This document shows, piece after piece, positions 45,836 through 57,800 of a DNA stretch of 64,000 nucleotides. Source of the DNA: Codonopsis lanceolata. Lineage: Eukaryota > Streptophyta > Magnoliopsida > Asterales > Campanulaceae. Each line of letters opens with the position of its first letter. Position 1 is the first letter of the stretch. The notes below the pieces were generated by a model. The model was not told where the DNA came from and ran no database searches. It was given only the letters and a program-made list of their open reading frames with translations. Where the stretch lies: assembly GCA_013146195.2 (NCBI GenBank), contig CM028379.1, positions 105,411,226 through 105,475,225 on the forward strand, given 5' to 3'. The position numbers and the translations under genes are program-made.

Positions 45836-46276
45836 ACCACCGAAGAGTTTTAAAAATGGTTGGAATCGAATAGTCAATTACCAAATGCAATTTGGATTGG
45901 GAGAGTGAAAATGATCAGCACATGCATTTTGACAGAATTCTGATTAAAATATCGTCATTCCATTCAACTAATTTACCCAACCAAATGGAGTCACTAACTC
46001 TACGACTACCCGACCTAATCCTGACCATTAAACAATACCTTTTAGCTTGTTTTTCCATTGGTGCTAGTATCTTGACATGCACCACAATTTGCGCTGCTGT
46101 AATGTACATGTACAGGTCCCCATTTGCATCGGTCATTACTCAAGATTTCCATGCAAGCTAACTCATGAATGACACTTAGCTTGTTGCAGATCTAATGAAA
46201 GTTCACAAGAACATATTTGGTGGTTTAATTTACAGTAATTAATCTTGAGACAAATCAATCCCAAGAAACTATTTAG
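45836..46276. other. Intergenic DNA with one unassigned short frame
   Basis: A frame at 45892-46161 (89 codons) contains a hydrophobic segment (YLLACFSIGASILTCTTICAA) that could span a membrane. No homologue is recognised and no supporting gene structure is seen, so it is not called as a gene. Confidence 0.3.
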
Positions 46277-46281
46277 TGATC

Positions 46282-46649
46282 TATAAATGAAGACATAATC
46301 ATGGCTGCAAAAGCAGAAGAACAAACAGAAGAAGACACAACAACAGCAACAACATCAGTCTCAAAGCAGCAGAAGACTTCAGGGGTGTCGAGTGTACTAT
46401 AGTGGAAGTTCAAGGGTGTCGAGTGTAATAGTGTTAAAGCAGTTAGTTTTCTGTTTAATCTGTTGGTTGTAAGTGATTGAGTTTGTTAGAAAATATCTTC
46501 TAACAAACCTGATATATATACTCGATCACCCAATATATTATGATATGAAAATACAGAAAGATCACAACAATTCAAAAATGGTGATCTAAGCTTTCTCCCG
46601 AATCTGTCATCTCCTTAATTGTTTCCCTTTCTTTCTGCCTCTTGCTTTA
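46282..46649 (+). mobile_element. 5' LTR (368 bp) of an intact Copia element
   Basis: Starts TATAAATGAAG and ends CTTGCTTTA, directly before the primer site. It pairs with the 368-bp LTR at 51430-51797, with about nine mismatches counted by eye. Target duplication TGATC is at 46277-46281. The ends are TA...TA rather than TG...CA. Confidence 0.93.
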
Positions 46650-46661
46650 TGGTATTAGAGC
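46650..46661 (+). promoter_or_regulatory. Primer binding site (tRNA-iMet)
   Basis: TGGTATTAGAGC, one mismatch to the usual TGGTATCAGAGC, immediately follows the LTR. Confidence 0.8.
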
Positions 46662-46742
46662 AAGTACTTGCTTCCGCATTACAAGATCAAATTCATTTCC
46701 AATTTCAAAATTCCAAAGCCACGAAAATCTGCAAAATCATTT

Positions 46743-47763
46743 GAAGATGTCTGAAGAGAGTCAAAATCCAGAAGGAACACAACAACAATATAGCTCCTAC
46801 ACAGCAAACTACTGAAGAACCACATCAGACTTGTTCTACACAGCAAGCAACTGAAGAGATGGATGAGTACGAATCTGTCGAGGTACATTTCGCTATTCCT
46901 CCATCTCATCCTCTATACCTAAATCCAAAAATGATCATCCAGGAATGAGTTTAATTACTTAGGTCCTTACAAACAATAACTATAATCAGTGGAAGAGAGC
47001 AATGATAATTGCTCTATCATCAAAATTGAAACTAGGAATTGTGACTGGTGCACATAAGAAACCAAATTCAAATTCCAAATATCTGATCCATTGGCAGAGA
47101 TGCAATGATATGCTCATTTCATGGCTTCTAAATGCCATATCATCTGAAATTAGTGCTAGCTTAGTGTATTTCAAAACTGCCAAAGAAATCTGGGATGATC
47201 TAGAATGTAGATTCACTCAAGGCAATGGAACACAAGTATTTCAAATTAAGAAAGAAATGATGAATTTGCAACAAGGAACTATGTCCATTACAACCTACTC
47301 TACAAAGTTTAGATCAATTTGGGATGGTTTTGAAGAGGCTAGTAATATGCCTAAGTGTATGTGCTCATGTTCATGTGGACTGACAAAAAGGATGGAAGAA
47401 TATAATCAGGTTCAAAAAGTTACACAGTTTTTAATAGGTCTAAATGAAGGCTATTCTGGAATCAGAAGCACAATCTTGGCCATGACACCTTTACCAAATA
47501 TAAGTGCTTCCTTATCCCTATTGATGCAAGATGAAAGGATCAAGGAATGCTCAATTTTACAGACACCTAATCCTGTAGCTATTGACTCTAATGTTTCAAC
47601 TGCATTGTTTGCTAAAAACTCACCTACTAATGGCAAAGGAAACTCTTCTGGATATGGTAAGAAATGAAGTACCAAAGGCAGCCTGTTATGTGACTACTGT
47701 GGAGGTACATGTCACACAAAGGCAAACTGTTTCTTTCTGATTGGATTTCCAGAATGGCACAAA
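46743..47763 (+). pseudogene. Copia gag
   Basis: An N-terminal polar piece (46743-46950) contains a frameshift and stops. The gag core from 47002 reads YNQWKRAMIIALSSKLKLG, AKEIWDDLECRFTQGNG and TYSTKFRSIWDGFEEA, followed by the zinc-knuckle-like CDYCGGTCHTKANC near 47690, where the expected Gly-His is Thr-Cys-His. A TGA stop lies at 47665-47667. Gag forms the element's virus-like particle. Confidence 0.88.
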
Positions 47764-49400
47764 TTGCATGGAGTTAAACCAGATCCATCAAAGATGCCTA
47801 AGAATCTGAAGAATAGATCAACTGTGAACTCATCTATTCATCCTCCAACTGTGAATTCATCTATTCACCCTGCTCATGTAAATGCTGCTGTACTTCTTAC
47901 TGATGTTACAGAACCTGAAAATGGTAACATTACTATGTCCCAAGAGCATTATAATCAACTCATACAGTTGATTAATCAGGGATGTTCCACAAACAGTTCC
48001 ACTGTTGATCAAGTTGCTGGTAAGCTATCTGTAAAACCTAGTATTATCAATTCTACTACATTCAATACTGCCCATAATAAGCCTGCATGGATCATAGACT
48101 CTGGAGCCATATATCATAAAGTATCTTCTGCTTCCTTTCTTGTTAATCCTAAGCCTTTTTCTTCAACTATTCTTCTTCCAAATGGTCTGACTGCTCCAGT
48201 AACTCATGTTGGTCATGTTAATCTACCCATTGGCATTACTCTTTTCCATGTTTTGTGTGTGCCAGATTTCTCTCTTAATTTGCTATCTGTGAGAAAATTA
48301 ACTTCTCATAGTAACTGCCACTTAATCTTTCTGCCTTCATATTGTATCTTCCAGGACTCAATCACCAAGAGCTTGAAGGGGATTGGTAAGCTGGATAATG
48401 GTCTGTACAAGCTGGATTTACATGCTGCTGTTTCTACCTTGCAGCCTAGTTTTTCTGCTTCTATATCTTGTTCAAATTCTGCCACTCTTTGGCACCTTAG
48501 ACTAGGGCATGTACCCATGCAAAATTTACAACATTATCCCATTGTTTGTAATAAGGACTTTACTAATGTTTGTGATGTTTGCCATATGGCTAAGCAATGT
48601 AGAATCCCTTTCCGTTTAAGTTTAAGTCACTCTAACACTCCTTTCTCTCTGATTCATTGTGACATATGGGGACCCTACACTCACAAAACCTACAATGGCT
48701 TTAACTCATTTCTCACTATTGTAGATGACTTCTCAAGAACCATTTGGACATATCTACTCTCATCAAAATCTCATGCCCTTTTCTATCTTACTGCCTTCTT
48801 TAAAATGGTCACTAATCAATTTTCTACAACTGTCAAAGCTTTAAGGTCTGACAATGGAACTGAGTTTTTCAACAATTCTCTGTCATCTGTATTAACAAAT
48901 CTTGGCATTGATCATCAGAGTTCTTGTGTTGAAACCCCTCAACAAAATGGGAGAGTTGAAAGGAAACATAGACACCTACTTAATGTTGCTAGAGCCCTTA
49001 GATTTCAGGCCAATCTTCCCATCAAATTCTGGGGGGGATTGTGTTCTTGCAGCCACTTACCTTATCAACAGAACTCCCACTTCCATTCTTTCTTTTAAAA
49101 CGCCTTATGAAACATTATTGAACCAATCTCCTTCCTATTCTCATCTAAGGGTTATTGGTTGTCTTTGTTTTGCATCTACCTTAAAATCTCAAAGAGACAA
49201 ATTCTCTCCTAGAGCTACAAAATGCATTTTTCTTGGTTACCCATATGGAAAGAAAGCCTACAAACTTTATGATCTTACTACTCACAAAGTGTTTTATTCA
49301 AGAGATGTTCAATTTTATGAGGATCATTTTCCTTACAGGACATCCTCTTATTTCACTCCAGAATCCTCTATTCTATGTTTTCTTCTATGACCCTAGACCC
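47764..49400 (+). pseudogene. Copia protease and integrase
   Basis: The protease motif IDSGAIYHKVSS lies near 48097 (Asp in DSGA). The integrase zinc part is LWHLRLGHVPM with CDVCHMAKQ. The core carries HCDIWGPY (first Asp), LRSDNGTEFF (second Asp) and ETPQQNGRVERKHR (Glu). The frame runs unbroken from 47764 to 49030, then shifts in a run of seven G at 49031-49037. It shifts back near 49380. The C-terminal block CIFLGYPYGKKAYKLYD is intact. Confidence 0.92.
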
Positions 49401-51429
49401 CATTAATCCTACTACTCTTCCCTCCTTCACTGCATCACCTTCCCTTTCTCCAACAAAGACATTTCCTGTTTCACAATCATCACTTCCACCTCACTCACCT
49501 CCCTCATCAGAATCACATTCATTTCCTTCATCTAATGCTTCTCCTATCTCCCAAAATTCTTCTTTACCTGTTCTGTCTTCTCCATCTCATACATCTCCAA
49601 TCTCACCCTATGTACCACTACCTTCTCCTACCTTCAATTCCCATAATCACTCCTCATCCACCACATCTCCCTCTTGTAATAATCCTTCACCATCCACTAC
49701 ATATCATCCATCTAGACCTGTTAGGGTAAAACATGTGCCATGTAAATACCAGGATTATACTGGCCTTCCATCCAGCTTTATCAATACTGCTTGCTCTACA
49801 GGTGTGTCTCCTCTTTCTTATGCTTCTATATCTCCATCCTACTACTCCTATATTTGTAATATTTCCTCCTTAACAGAACCTACTTCTTATTCTCAAACTC
49901 TTAAAGATCCTAACTGGTGTCAGACTATGGACACAGAATTGAAGGCTTTAGAACTCAATAATACTTGGACTTTACAGGAATTGCCTTCTAACAAGAAAGC
50001 AGTGGGCTGCAAGTGGGTATACAGACTGAAATATAAGGCTGATGGGAGTTTGGATAAGTATAAGGCCAAACTTGTGGCCAAGGGTTTCACACAGACTGAA
50101 GGAGAGGACTACTTTGAGACCTTTGCTCCTGTGGCCAAGATGACCACTGTGAGAGTTTCTATGGCTCTTACAACCATTAAAGGGTGGCATCTTTCCCAAA
50201 TGGATGTCACAAATGCCTTCCTTCATGGGGATTTAGAGGAAGAAGTATATATGAGACCCCCTCCTGGTCTTTCACTTCCTAATTCTTCCAAGCCACTTGT
50301 TTGTAGGCTGCTCAAGTCCCTATATGGTCTCAAGCAAGCACCAAGACAATGGTACTCTAAGTTTGCATCTGCCTTACTTACCTTTGGCTTTCAAGCCTCT
50401 AAGAATGATCACACTCTCTTTACCTTAGCCAAACCAGGTTCCTTCACTGCCATTCTGGTTTATGTGGATGATATCCTCATTACTGGTTCTGATTCAATCA
50501 CCATTGCTGCAGTCAAAGCTTATCTACACTCTCAATTTCATATCAAGGATCTTAGACCTTTAAAATATTTTTTGGGTATAGAGATTGCCAGATTTGTAGC
50601 TGGTATCTGTATTCATCAGAGAAAGTACACTTTATATATAGTTTATGATGTAGGCTATATGTCTGCCAAAGCCTCAAAAATTCCTATGAAACAGTGTCAT
50701 GGTTTGGCTGTTGATCAAGGTGACTTACTTCCTGATTCTGCTCAATACAGGAGACTTATTGGTAGACTCATCTATCTTTCTATCACCAGGCCTGATATTG
50801 CTTATCTTTGTGCATATTCTTAGTCAGTTTCTCTCTAGTCCTCGCAAACCTCACTGGGAGGCTGCTTTAAAGTTGGTAAGATACCTTAAAGGGAGCATAG
50901 GGCAAGGTCTTCTATGCTCTTCCTCCAGCTCCTTATCTCTTTCCATTTATTGTGATGCTGACTGGGCTTCTTTCCCTATGACTAGAAGATCCCTTTCCGG
51001 TTATTGTGTTCTCCTTGGTTCATCCTTAATATCTTGGAAGGCTAAGAAGCAAGGCATAGTGTCCAGATCGTCTTGTGAAGCTGAATACAGAAGCTTGGCC
51101 AATGCTTCTTGTGAAGTTACTTGGTTGGTTTCATTACTTAAGGACTTTGGGGTTCTACAACTCTCTCATGTGCCCTTGTACTATGATAATCAAGGAGCTC
51201 TCAGTCTGGCTTCAAATCCTGTCTTTCATGAACGTACCAAACATATCGAGATCGATTGTCATCTTGTTCGGGACAAGATTCTTGCTGGTTTGATTAAACC
51301 TGTCTATCTGTCTACCAAACTCCAACTTGCAGATCTCTTTACTAAAGCTCTTGCTTCTCCTGCTCTTAAATTCTTTCTATCCAAGCTCAATGTGTTTAAT
51401 TTGTTTCACACTTTGAGCTTGAGGGGGGC
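49400..51429 (+). pseudogene. Copia reverse transcriptase and RNase H
   Basis: A Ser/Pro-rich linker (49400-49720) is followed by RT: KAVGCKWVYRLKYKADG, AKLVAKGFTQTEGEDYFETF, QMDVTNAFLHGDLEEEVYM, SLYGLKQAPRQWYSKF and LVYVDDILITG. A one-base shift near 50805 gives a TAG at 50821. RNase H follows in the next frame: CDADWASFPMTRRSLSGYC, SRSSCEAEYRSLANASCE and RTKHIEIDCHLVRDKI. The end overlaps the purine tract (GAGGGGGGC) that precedes the 3' LTR; the open frame runs on into the LTR to 51520. Confidence 0.93.
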
Positions 51430-51797
51430 TATAAATGAAGACATAATCATGGCTGCAAAAGCAGAAGAACAAACAGAAGAAGACACAACAACAACAACAA
51501 CATCAGTCTCAAAGCAGTAGAAGACTTCACGGGTGTCGAGTGTACTATAGTGGAAGTTCAAGGGTGTCGAGTGTAATAGTGTTAAAGCAGTTAGTTTTCT
51601 GTTTAATCTGTTGGTTGTAAGTGATTGAGTTTGTTAGAAAATATCTTCTAACAAACCTGATATATAAACTCGATCACCCAATGTATTATGATATGAAAAT
51701 ATAAAAAGATCACAACAACTCAAAAATGGTGATCTAAGCTTTCTCCCGAATCTGTCATCTCCTTAATTGTTTCCCTTTCTTTCTGCTTCTTGCTTTA
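51430..51797 (+). mobile_element. 3' LTR (368 bp) of the intact Copia element
   Basis: Same length and ends as the 5' LTR, followed by the second TGATC target duplication at 51798-51802. The GGGGGGC purine tract directly precedes it. Confidence 0.93.
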
Positions 51798-51802
51798 TGA
51801 TC

Positions 51803-52802
51803 CTAGACCACTCTAACCAATTGGGAGCCTTCATTTATGTGAAGTAGCCAACTTCTTGAAAGATTGTTGACTTTGACCTTCCCTACGCTTTACAAATTCA
51901 GCAGACTTTTATCCCAAAAAGTTTGTCATTTCATCCGAATAAATTTATCTATTTGTTCTGGACAGGATCATCAAGCCACTCAGGCCTCAGCACATGACAT
52001 GGTTGTCTAAAAGGGAAACAACACCTCTCCTGTTTGTTTGTGAACAAACATATGAAATTTTCATTAAGAATGTACATTTAATTTCAAAAAAGAAAAAAAG
52101 ACAGCTGCGATGCACTAGTTGTGCAAAGTACAACGCACGCGATTGAAATGGTGAGGACAATAAGTTCTACTCACTTGAATAACAATAGTAAGTAGTTGAA
52201 GTTGGATCATTAATGGAGGTCCCTCCACTAACATGGGGCTTCTGGCTTTGTCTACTCCACAATGAGAAAACAGACTTGTTTGTCAGCTGGGGGAATGGGG
52301 ATTCTCACTTATTTTGGAAGCTTTGGTCCCTTGTCTTGATAGATGTAGCCTAATACATAGCTGGTCCTGCTAAGAAACAAGATACAAAGTTTTTGGCATA
52401 TTCATGTTTATAATTTTCAGATTTAGTTGTGACCTTGATAAGTCTAGTGTTCAAGTTCTGCTGAAACTAATTAACAAGAAATAAGCCGGTCGACAACGTG
52501 TTGGACATCTTGCTTGAAACCGAGACTAACCGCATTATGATCAGTATCCGCGACTTCAACAAACTCTAATCCAAGAAATTTCCAGTTTACTAGAAACTGA
52601 GTGCATAGAAGGCGAAATTAGCTCATGGTAGGTGAGGTGGTCGGATCAAATTGGTGTAAGCTTAGGGGTAAAATTAACAAAGACCGTGATCGAGTTTTAG
52701 GTGGAACCGTACGTGATGTTGTTTATACTAAAAATCAACCCTTAGGAAATGGAGTATAATTTTCTGAGACGATCATTCTATTCAGTGGCCAGAACGTACT
52801 TC
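51803..52802. other. Intergenic DNA, no gene recognised
   Basis: About 1 kb with no coding frame. A CTAG with a weak hairpin on the minus strand (52100-52140) is discussed under rejected items. Confidence 0.5.
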
Positions 52803-52805
52803 TAA

Positions 52806-53788
52806 GGCTCCGTTTATTTCACGGAAAATGATTTTCGGAAAACGTTTTCATAATTTTTTTGGTGTTTGGTAATTTTAGGAAAATGTAGTCAACATAAAAA
52901 GTTTTCCGAGTCAACGGAAAATGAAGGTCTCTTTTCCGGAAAATGACTTACGGATTCATTTTCCGTAAGTCATTTTCCAAATATTCGGGCACCCTCCGCC
53001 CCCTTTCACAATTACACATATTTACTTACACACAATATTTCACTAACAAATAAATTGTTTAGAAATATAAATAAAGTTTGTGCACACTATTTATAAATTA
53101 TAATTTTAATAAATAATCACTACGTTCTAAAATTAGTGTCAACTATATTATTTATGGACATCCTAAGCATTGTCAATTTTATATTTTAAATCAATTTTTT
53201 CATATTAATTATTAATTATCAAAAAAAATTGTAATTGTGAGATTGAAAAAAATAAGACCTTGATTTGATACCACTAATTAATGATAAATTGAGGGTTACG
53301 AAAGAAAAATTACTTAAAGTTTAACACTATCTTATATTCAATATGTGCATTAATATTAGAATATATATATTTTTTATTTATTCATATATAGTTTTCCATA
53401 ACATTTCTAGGGACATCCTAAACGTTACCTTTTTTCTATTTTAAAACGTTTTTTTTTTCATATCAATTATCAAATTTTTTATTTGTAATTGTGAGATTAA
53501 AAAAGATGGCCCTTATTGATTTCTCTACTAACGATAAATTCAAGGCTACTAAAGAAAAACTAATTAAAGTTCAACACTATCTTATATTCAATATATGCAT
53601 TAATATTAAAATATACTTTTTGTATTATTCATATATTATTTTCCGTAACATTTTTCGTGTATTTACCAAACACCCATAAATATTTTCTGACATTTTTTCA
53701 AAAGATTTACCAAACACCTAAAAATAAGATCTTTTTATTTTTCAGAAATTATTTTTTGAAAATAATTTTTCGTGAAAGCAACTGTAGC
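52806..53788. mobile_element. PIF/Harbinger-like MITE, copy 2, 983 bp
   Basis: Starts GGCTCCGTTTATTTCACGG; the right end is a decayed inverted copy (CGTGAAAGCAACTGTAGC). TAA duplications flank both sides (52803-52805 and 53789-53791), as expected for PIF/Harbinger. Inside, the blocks 'gggacatcctaa' and 'gataaattgagggtta' occur twice or more, so the element is built from an internal tandem duplication. Confidence 0.82.
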
Positions 53789-53791
53789 TAA

Positions 53792-54132
53792 GTTCCAAGT
53801 CAGTGTAAGCTTTAGATAAGTCCAACATTGAGCAGAGGACATACTGCAATATATCATTGGCTGTTGAATGAAGATTGCTGCTCCTTGGACAGAAGAGTCC
53901 ATATCTAAAAAGGAAAAAATCCTTCCCAAAACTAGCACGGCACAGGCACATGAACTTTGAATGTAATACAAGTACAGGCTTTCCTTAGTGGGTTTTGTGT
54001 TTGTGTTCTAAATGCATCATGTGCGGGGAAAAACTTGAGTGTATCTTGATCACCACGCTCTCATCAATAAAATTGACGTGGGGTCTAGCCTTGAGTGGCC
54101 CACAGATTCCACTATCGATATTTTGTACACCC
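53792..54132. other. Short intergenic stretch
   Basis: Nothing recognised. Confidence 0.4.
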
Positions 54133-54351
54133 AATCTCCATCCTAAAATTATTGTCTTATTTTTATTTTTCATCAATCTTAAAATAATTATCTTATTTGA
54201 AAGTTTTATTTTCAAAACATCATTTTTATCACTTTAATTTTACCTTTTCTTCTTACTTTAATTTTAGGCTACATATTTATGAGTTTTAAAAATTATTTTT
54301 TTAAATTTATGTACCGGATCAAACAAAACAATAATTATGGGTCGGAGGGAG
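54133..54351. mobile_element. Stowaway-like MITE
   Basis: Right end GGGTCGGAGGGAG next to TA; left end diverged (CTCCATCCTAAAATTATTGTC). Family consensus ends are CTCCCTCCGTCCC. Confidence 0.65.
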
Positions 54352-54649
54352 TATTACGTATAGTATATAAGTTAGGTTTACTATATAATTTGGTCCCTGA
54401 ACTTAATACTTTAAATTGATTTGATTCACCATTTTTGACGCTTCATAATTTGGTCATTGAACTCAAAATTTAGCCTTCAATTAGTCCCTCATTTGACTAC
54501 AATTAACTAACTTTCACGTCAAAATTTTAAATTAATAACAAAATTGCCCTTAGTCGATGTTGATTAGGATTGCCATACAATGTTAAAGAATAAAAAAAGG
54601 GTTAAAAAAGATATTATAATCTTTTACTTTTACTTTCTCCATCAAAAAA

Positions 54650-54910
54650 ATTCTGCCTTCGTCCTTAAATTATCGTCATAATTGACCCGATGCATGGATT
54701 AAGAAAAAACAATTGACTTGATTATTTATATTGGTTTAATGTGTATTTTCCTTGAAAACCTATGTGTATGTGACCCATAATTAAAGTAGGGTGAAAAAGT
54801 AAGGGTAAGCGGTAAAAGTGATGTTTTAAAAAAGTAAGTTTCAAACTGGATAATTATTTTGGGATGAACGAAAATAGAAAGTACGATAATTTAGGGAGGG
54901 AGGGAGGGAG
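54650..54910. mobile_element. Stowaway-like MITE
   Basis: Left end near CTGCCTTCGTCCTTAAATT, right end GATAATTTAGGGAGGGAGGG followed by a TA. The interior (GGGTGAAAAAGTAAGGGTAA) matches the copy at 58328. Confidence 0.7.
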
Positions 54911-55500
54911 TATTATTTTATAAAGTCAACTTGATATTCTTGAAAAAAAGTTATGATGGATATTTATTTTTTTTAATTGCTAAAAATGAGATATTTATCA
55001 ATTCAATAAAATAATGAATTTAAAAAAAATTAAAATATGATTTTTTTTTCTTTGGGGTTAGATAAAGTTATTAATTTTGACAAATTTAAGAGTTAAAATT
55101 TCACAAATTAAACTAAATATAAAAATAAAAATAAAAAATCATTCGTTTTTCTTTTTCTATCAGACTTCTTCCCCCTGTCTTCAAGGGCCATGAGTGTGTG
55201 AGTTAGGGAGAGAGAGAGGGAGAGAGAGAAAGATCACCTATACGACGGAGGAAGGAGCGACCTGCGATGGCAGTTGCGGAAGCCACCCACTCCTCTAAAG
55301 TGAACGACTTGTTATGAGCCGAGGAAAGGATGAATGATGCCCGAACAAGATTCAAATTGGAGGGGAATGGCAAGGGGGATGAGATAAATGTTGCACCAAT
55401 TAAGGATAGTGGATTTGAGGGCGAGGTAGGGGTCGGCCAATAAGAACTTAGGATTTGAACTTATGACCTCTACCTTATATCAAATGCATCTTAATCAATG
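54911..55500. other. Intergenic DNA with a short unassigned gene-like piece
   Basis: A GA-rich leader (55195-55232) is followed by an ATG at 55267 and about 55 codons interrupted by one TGA (MAVAEATHSSKVNDLL, then GEVGVGQ and a stop). The composition is more gene-like than its surroundings, but there is no recognised homologue. Confidence 0.25.
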
Positions 55501-55579
55501 GGTGAAACCAATCAATTGTTAATCTTTTTAACACTATATATATATATACTAAATATAAGGCAGTACCCAAACCCTAAAA

Positions 55580-55780
55580 ATTGGGGGCCTATAGCGGTAG
55601 CCCCTCTTGCCACCCCAGGGCCGGCCCTGAGTAGAGCTATTGGGAGGGAGGAAATTGATCTATCTAAGGGGTTTCTGGATCTACTGGAAAAAACAAAGGA
55701 TGTGGTTTCAATAGAGCTGAAGCTGTGCAAGGACCCATGGAAAATCATGAAACCCAGAGGCAGAGCATAACCTATTACTA
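55580..55780. other. Short frame beside an hAT-like terminal motif
   Basis: CCAGGGCCGGCCCTG at about 55614 resembles the terminal motif of a common hAT MITE. After it a frame reads EEIDLSKGFLDLLEKTKDVV and ends in TAA at 55770. No family is recognised. Confidence 0.25.
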
Positions 55781-56250
55781 AATCAAAGTTCTAATTCCGA
55801 GAGAAATTCTTCCTGTAGATAGGCCCGATCAATTCTTCTTTTTCTCTATAGATGGCCTATGGATGATTTTTATATAGTATTAGGTCTGGCTTTCATTTGT
55901 CAAGCTCATGCATTCTCCATTCATGTCTAAAATTCCCTTTTAATTCAAGACGAGAATCTATGAGAGAAGTCTTTCTGGCTCCCTTCCACCTAATAACAGG
56001 TCCTCTTATCCCGTTTAAAATGGAATTCTTGTTGGGAATACTTCCTTTCCCGGAAGGCACCTTTTCCTGGTTAAAGATTTTTCCAAGACAGTGGCATAGG
56101 CAGGGACCTGCTACGCAAGGAACTGATCCTAAGTTCTTTTAATCGATATAATAAGCCCTGCTTACTAGACTCCATCTATTAAAGTGTGGGATATGGACTC
56201 CGATTCCCACGCTTCTCACTATTCTCGTTCAAAACCTCTCCTTAAAACAC
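55781..56250. other. Sequence of unusual composition, possible organelle-derived insert
   Basis: The base composition is more balanced than the flanks, and there are no long A or T runs. Words such as GGACCTGCTACGCAAGG and CCCGGAAGGCACC resemble plant mitochondrial spacer DNA in style. This is an impression only. Confidence 0.25.
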
Positions 56251-56355
56251 CCACGTTACATAAGAAATTGGTTATATATATATATATAGGAAGAAAAAGT
56301 TGTTTTACTTCAGAAAGAGAAAAACCTGTTTGTTATGGGAATAAGAATCTAGTTA

Positions 56356-56613
56356 CTCTCTTCGTCCCTAAATTATCGTCCTCCTTTCTTTTTTCGTCGT
56401 CTCAAAATAATTGTCCACTTTGAAACTTACCATTTTAGAACATCACTTTTACCACTTTACCCTTACTTTTTCACTCTACTTTAATTATGGGCCACATACA
56501 CATGGACATTAAAGGAAACTACACATTAAACCAATATAAATAATCAAGTCAGTTGTTTTTTTCTTAAACTGTACGCCGAGTTAACTAGGACGATTATTTA
56601 GGGACGGAGGGAG
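56356..56613. mobile_element. Stowaway MITE, 258 bp
   Basis: Left end CTCTCTTCGTCCCTAAATT, right end AATAGGGAC-like TTTAGGGACGGAGGGAG, flanked by TA on both sides (56354-56355 and 56614-56615). This is a typical Tc1/mariner-related Stowaway structure. Confidence 0.85.
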
Positions 56614-57154
56614 TATAATTTTTGAATTCCATCTCAGCGGTATTGGCCATGTCTAGCAACACTCATCAGCATAAGTGAGTGTATAAAAGTAATTTTCTAT
56701 CATTTTTAATGGCAAAACAGACGGATGTCAGTTGAGCCTTGAAGGGCTAATCCACACAATTAGTCCAATGACCAAAATAAGAAGTGTCAAAGAGGTTGAA
56801 CCAAATCAATTTAAAGTGTTAAGTTCAGAGACCAAATTATATATTAAACCTATAAGTTATAATATAGCTCGGTTCGCAATATCGATTTGGGTCATTTATA
56901 AATAACCCTCATCTACTATGGATCAAGTTTAAGCTGTATCTCTCAATTACCACTTGAAACAATGTGTCCCTTCAGCTATAATATTTTCTTAAATAAATAC
57001 TGTCGTTTCAATTGACAGAATGAAATATAATGTGGCACATACACAATGACCTAGTTTATTTTATAGTTGAGCAACCAAAGTTGTTACTCCCCTGGCCATG
57101 ATGAGACCATTACCATTTGGGTATACTTAAATCTTCTCCGTATCAAGTAGGCAG

Positions 57155-57800
57155 TTGACACTTGGGCTGGTAAGGTCGGGTAACGGGTTGAGTCGAATCG
57201 AACCTACGATATAACTCAAATATCTAATGGGTCGCATGAATCGAGTCAGAAATGAGTCGTGTCAAAGGCAGATTAGGTAAAGCGGGTGACCCCCCCAATT
57301 ATTTTTTTAGATATTCATTCATTTATATATATATAATACACATATTTTCCATGCATATCGGGTTAAAACGAGTTACGTGTTCAACCTGTCTTCACCCAAG
57401 TTTTTTAAATGTTAGCGGTTGGGTCGGGTCGGATTGAGTCGACTGGTTAACGAGTTATGGGTTGTGATTGCCAAGCCTAGGCCTGATAATTGGGTCGTGT
57501 CGGGTGATGGGTTGCACGGATCGCAACCCAATATAATCTAAATATCAAATGAGTTAAAATGATAGGGTAAAATGGGTGGACCTGATTATTTTTCAGAAAT
57601 TCATTCGTTTATAAAATAAAAAAACACATATTTGCCATTCGTATCGGGTTAAAACAAGTTATGGGTTCAACCAGTCTTAACCTGATAATTTTATTTGGTT
57701 GAAACGGATAACCCATTCCAACCTGAAAAATTGTTACAGGTTGGGTTGGGTCAGGTTATTGTTGGGTCGGGAGGTTATCGTTGTAATTGCCAACCCTAGG
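57155..57800. repeat. Two tandem copies of a 320-bp MITE-like sequence
   Basis: Copy 1 (about 57160-57480) and copy 2 (about 57483-57800) share 'cgggttaaaacragtta' and end alike (ATTGCCAAGCCTAG, ATTGCCAACCCTAGG). The interiors are rich in GGGTCGGGT words. The tandem arrangement is unusual for a MITE. Confidence 0.7.

Larger units (their letters stand above)
41614..45850 (+). mobile_element. 5'-truncated Copia element split by three later insertions
   Basis: Pieces read in order: integrase C-terminal end (41640-41800), reverse transcriptase (43440-44600), RNase H (44610-44787 and 45251-45430) and a G tract (45480-45490) followed by a probable 3' LTR to about 45835. It is interrupted by a hAT MITE (41996-42559), another hAT MITE (42621-43345) and a solo LTR (44788-45245). 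All upstream parts (gag, protease, most of integrase) are absent. Confidence 0.8.

Noticed and set aside
45892..46161. 89-codon frame with a hydrophobic segment as a small membrane protein gene
   Set aside because: No homologue, promoter or conserved structure recognised; a chance frame is as likely.
52100..52140. Possible second Helitron 3' end on the minus strand (CTAG followed by T, with GTGC...GCAC just before)
   Set aside because: The stem has only 4 bp and sits too close to the CTAG; no Helitron gene or matching 5' end was found nearby.
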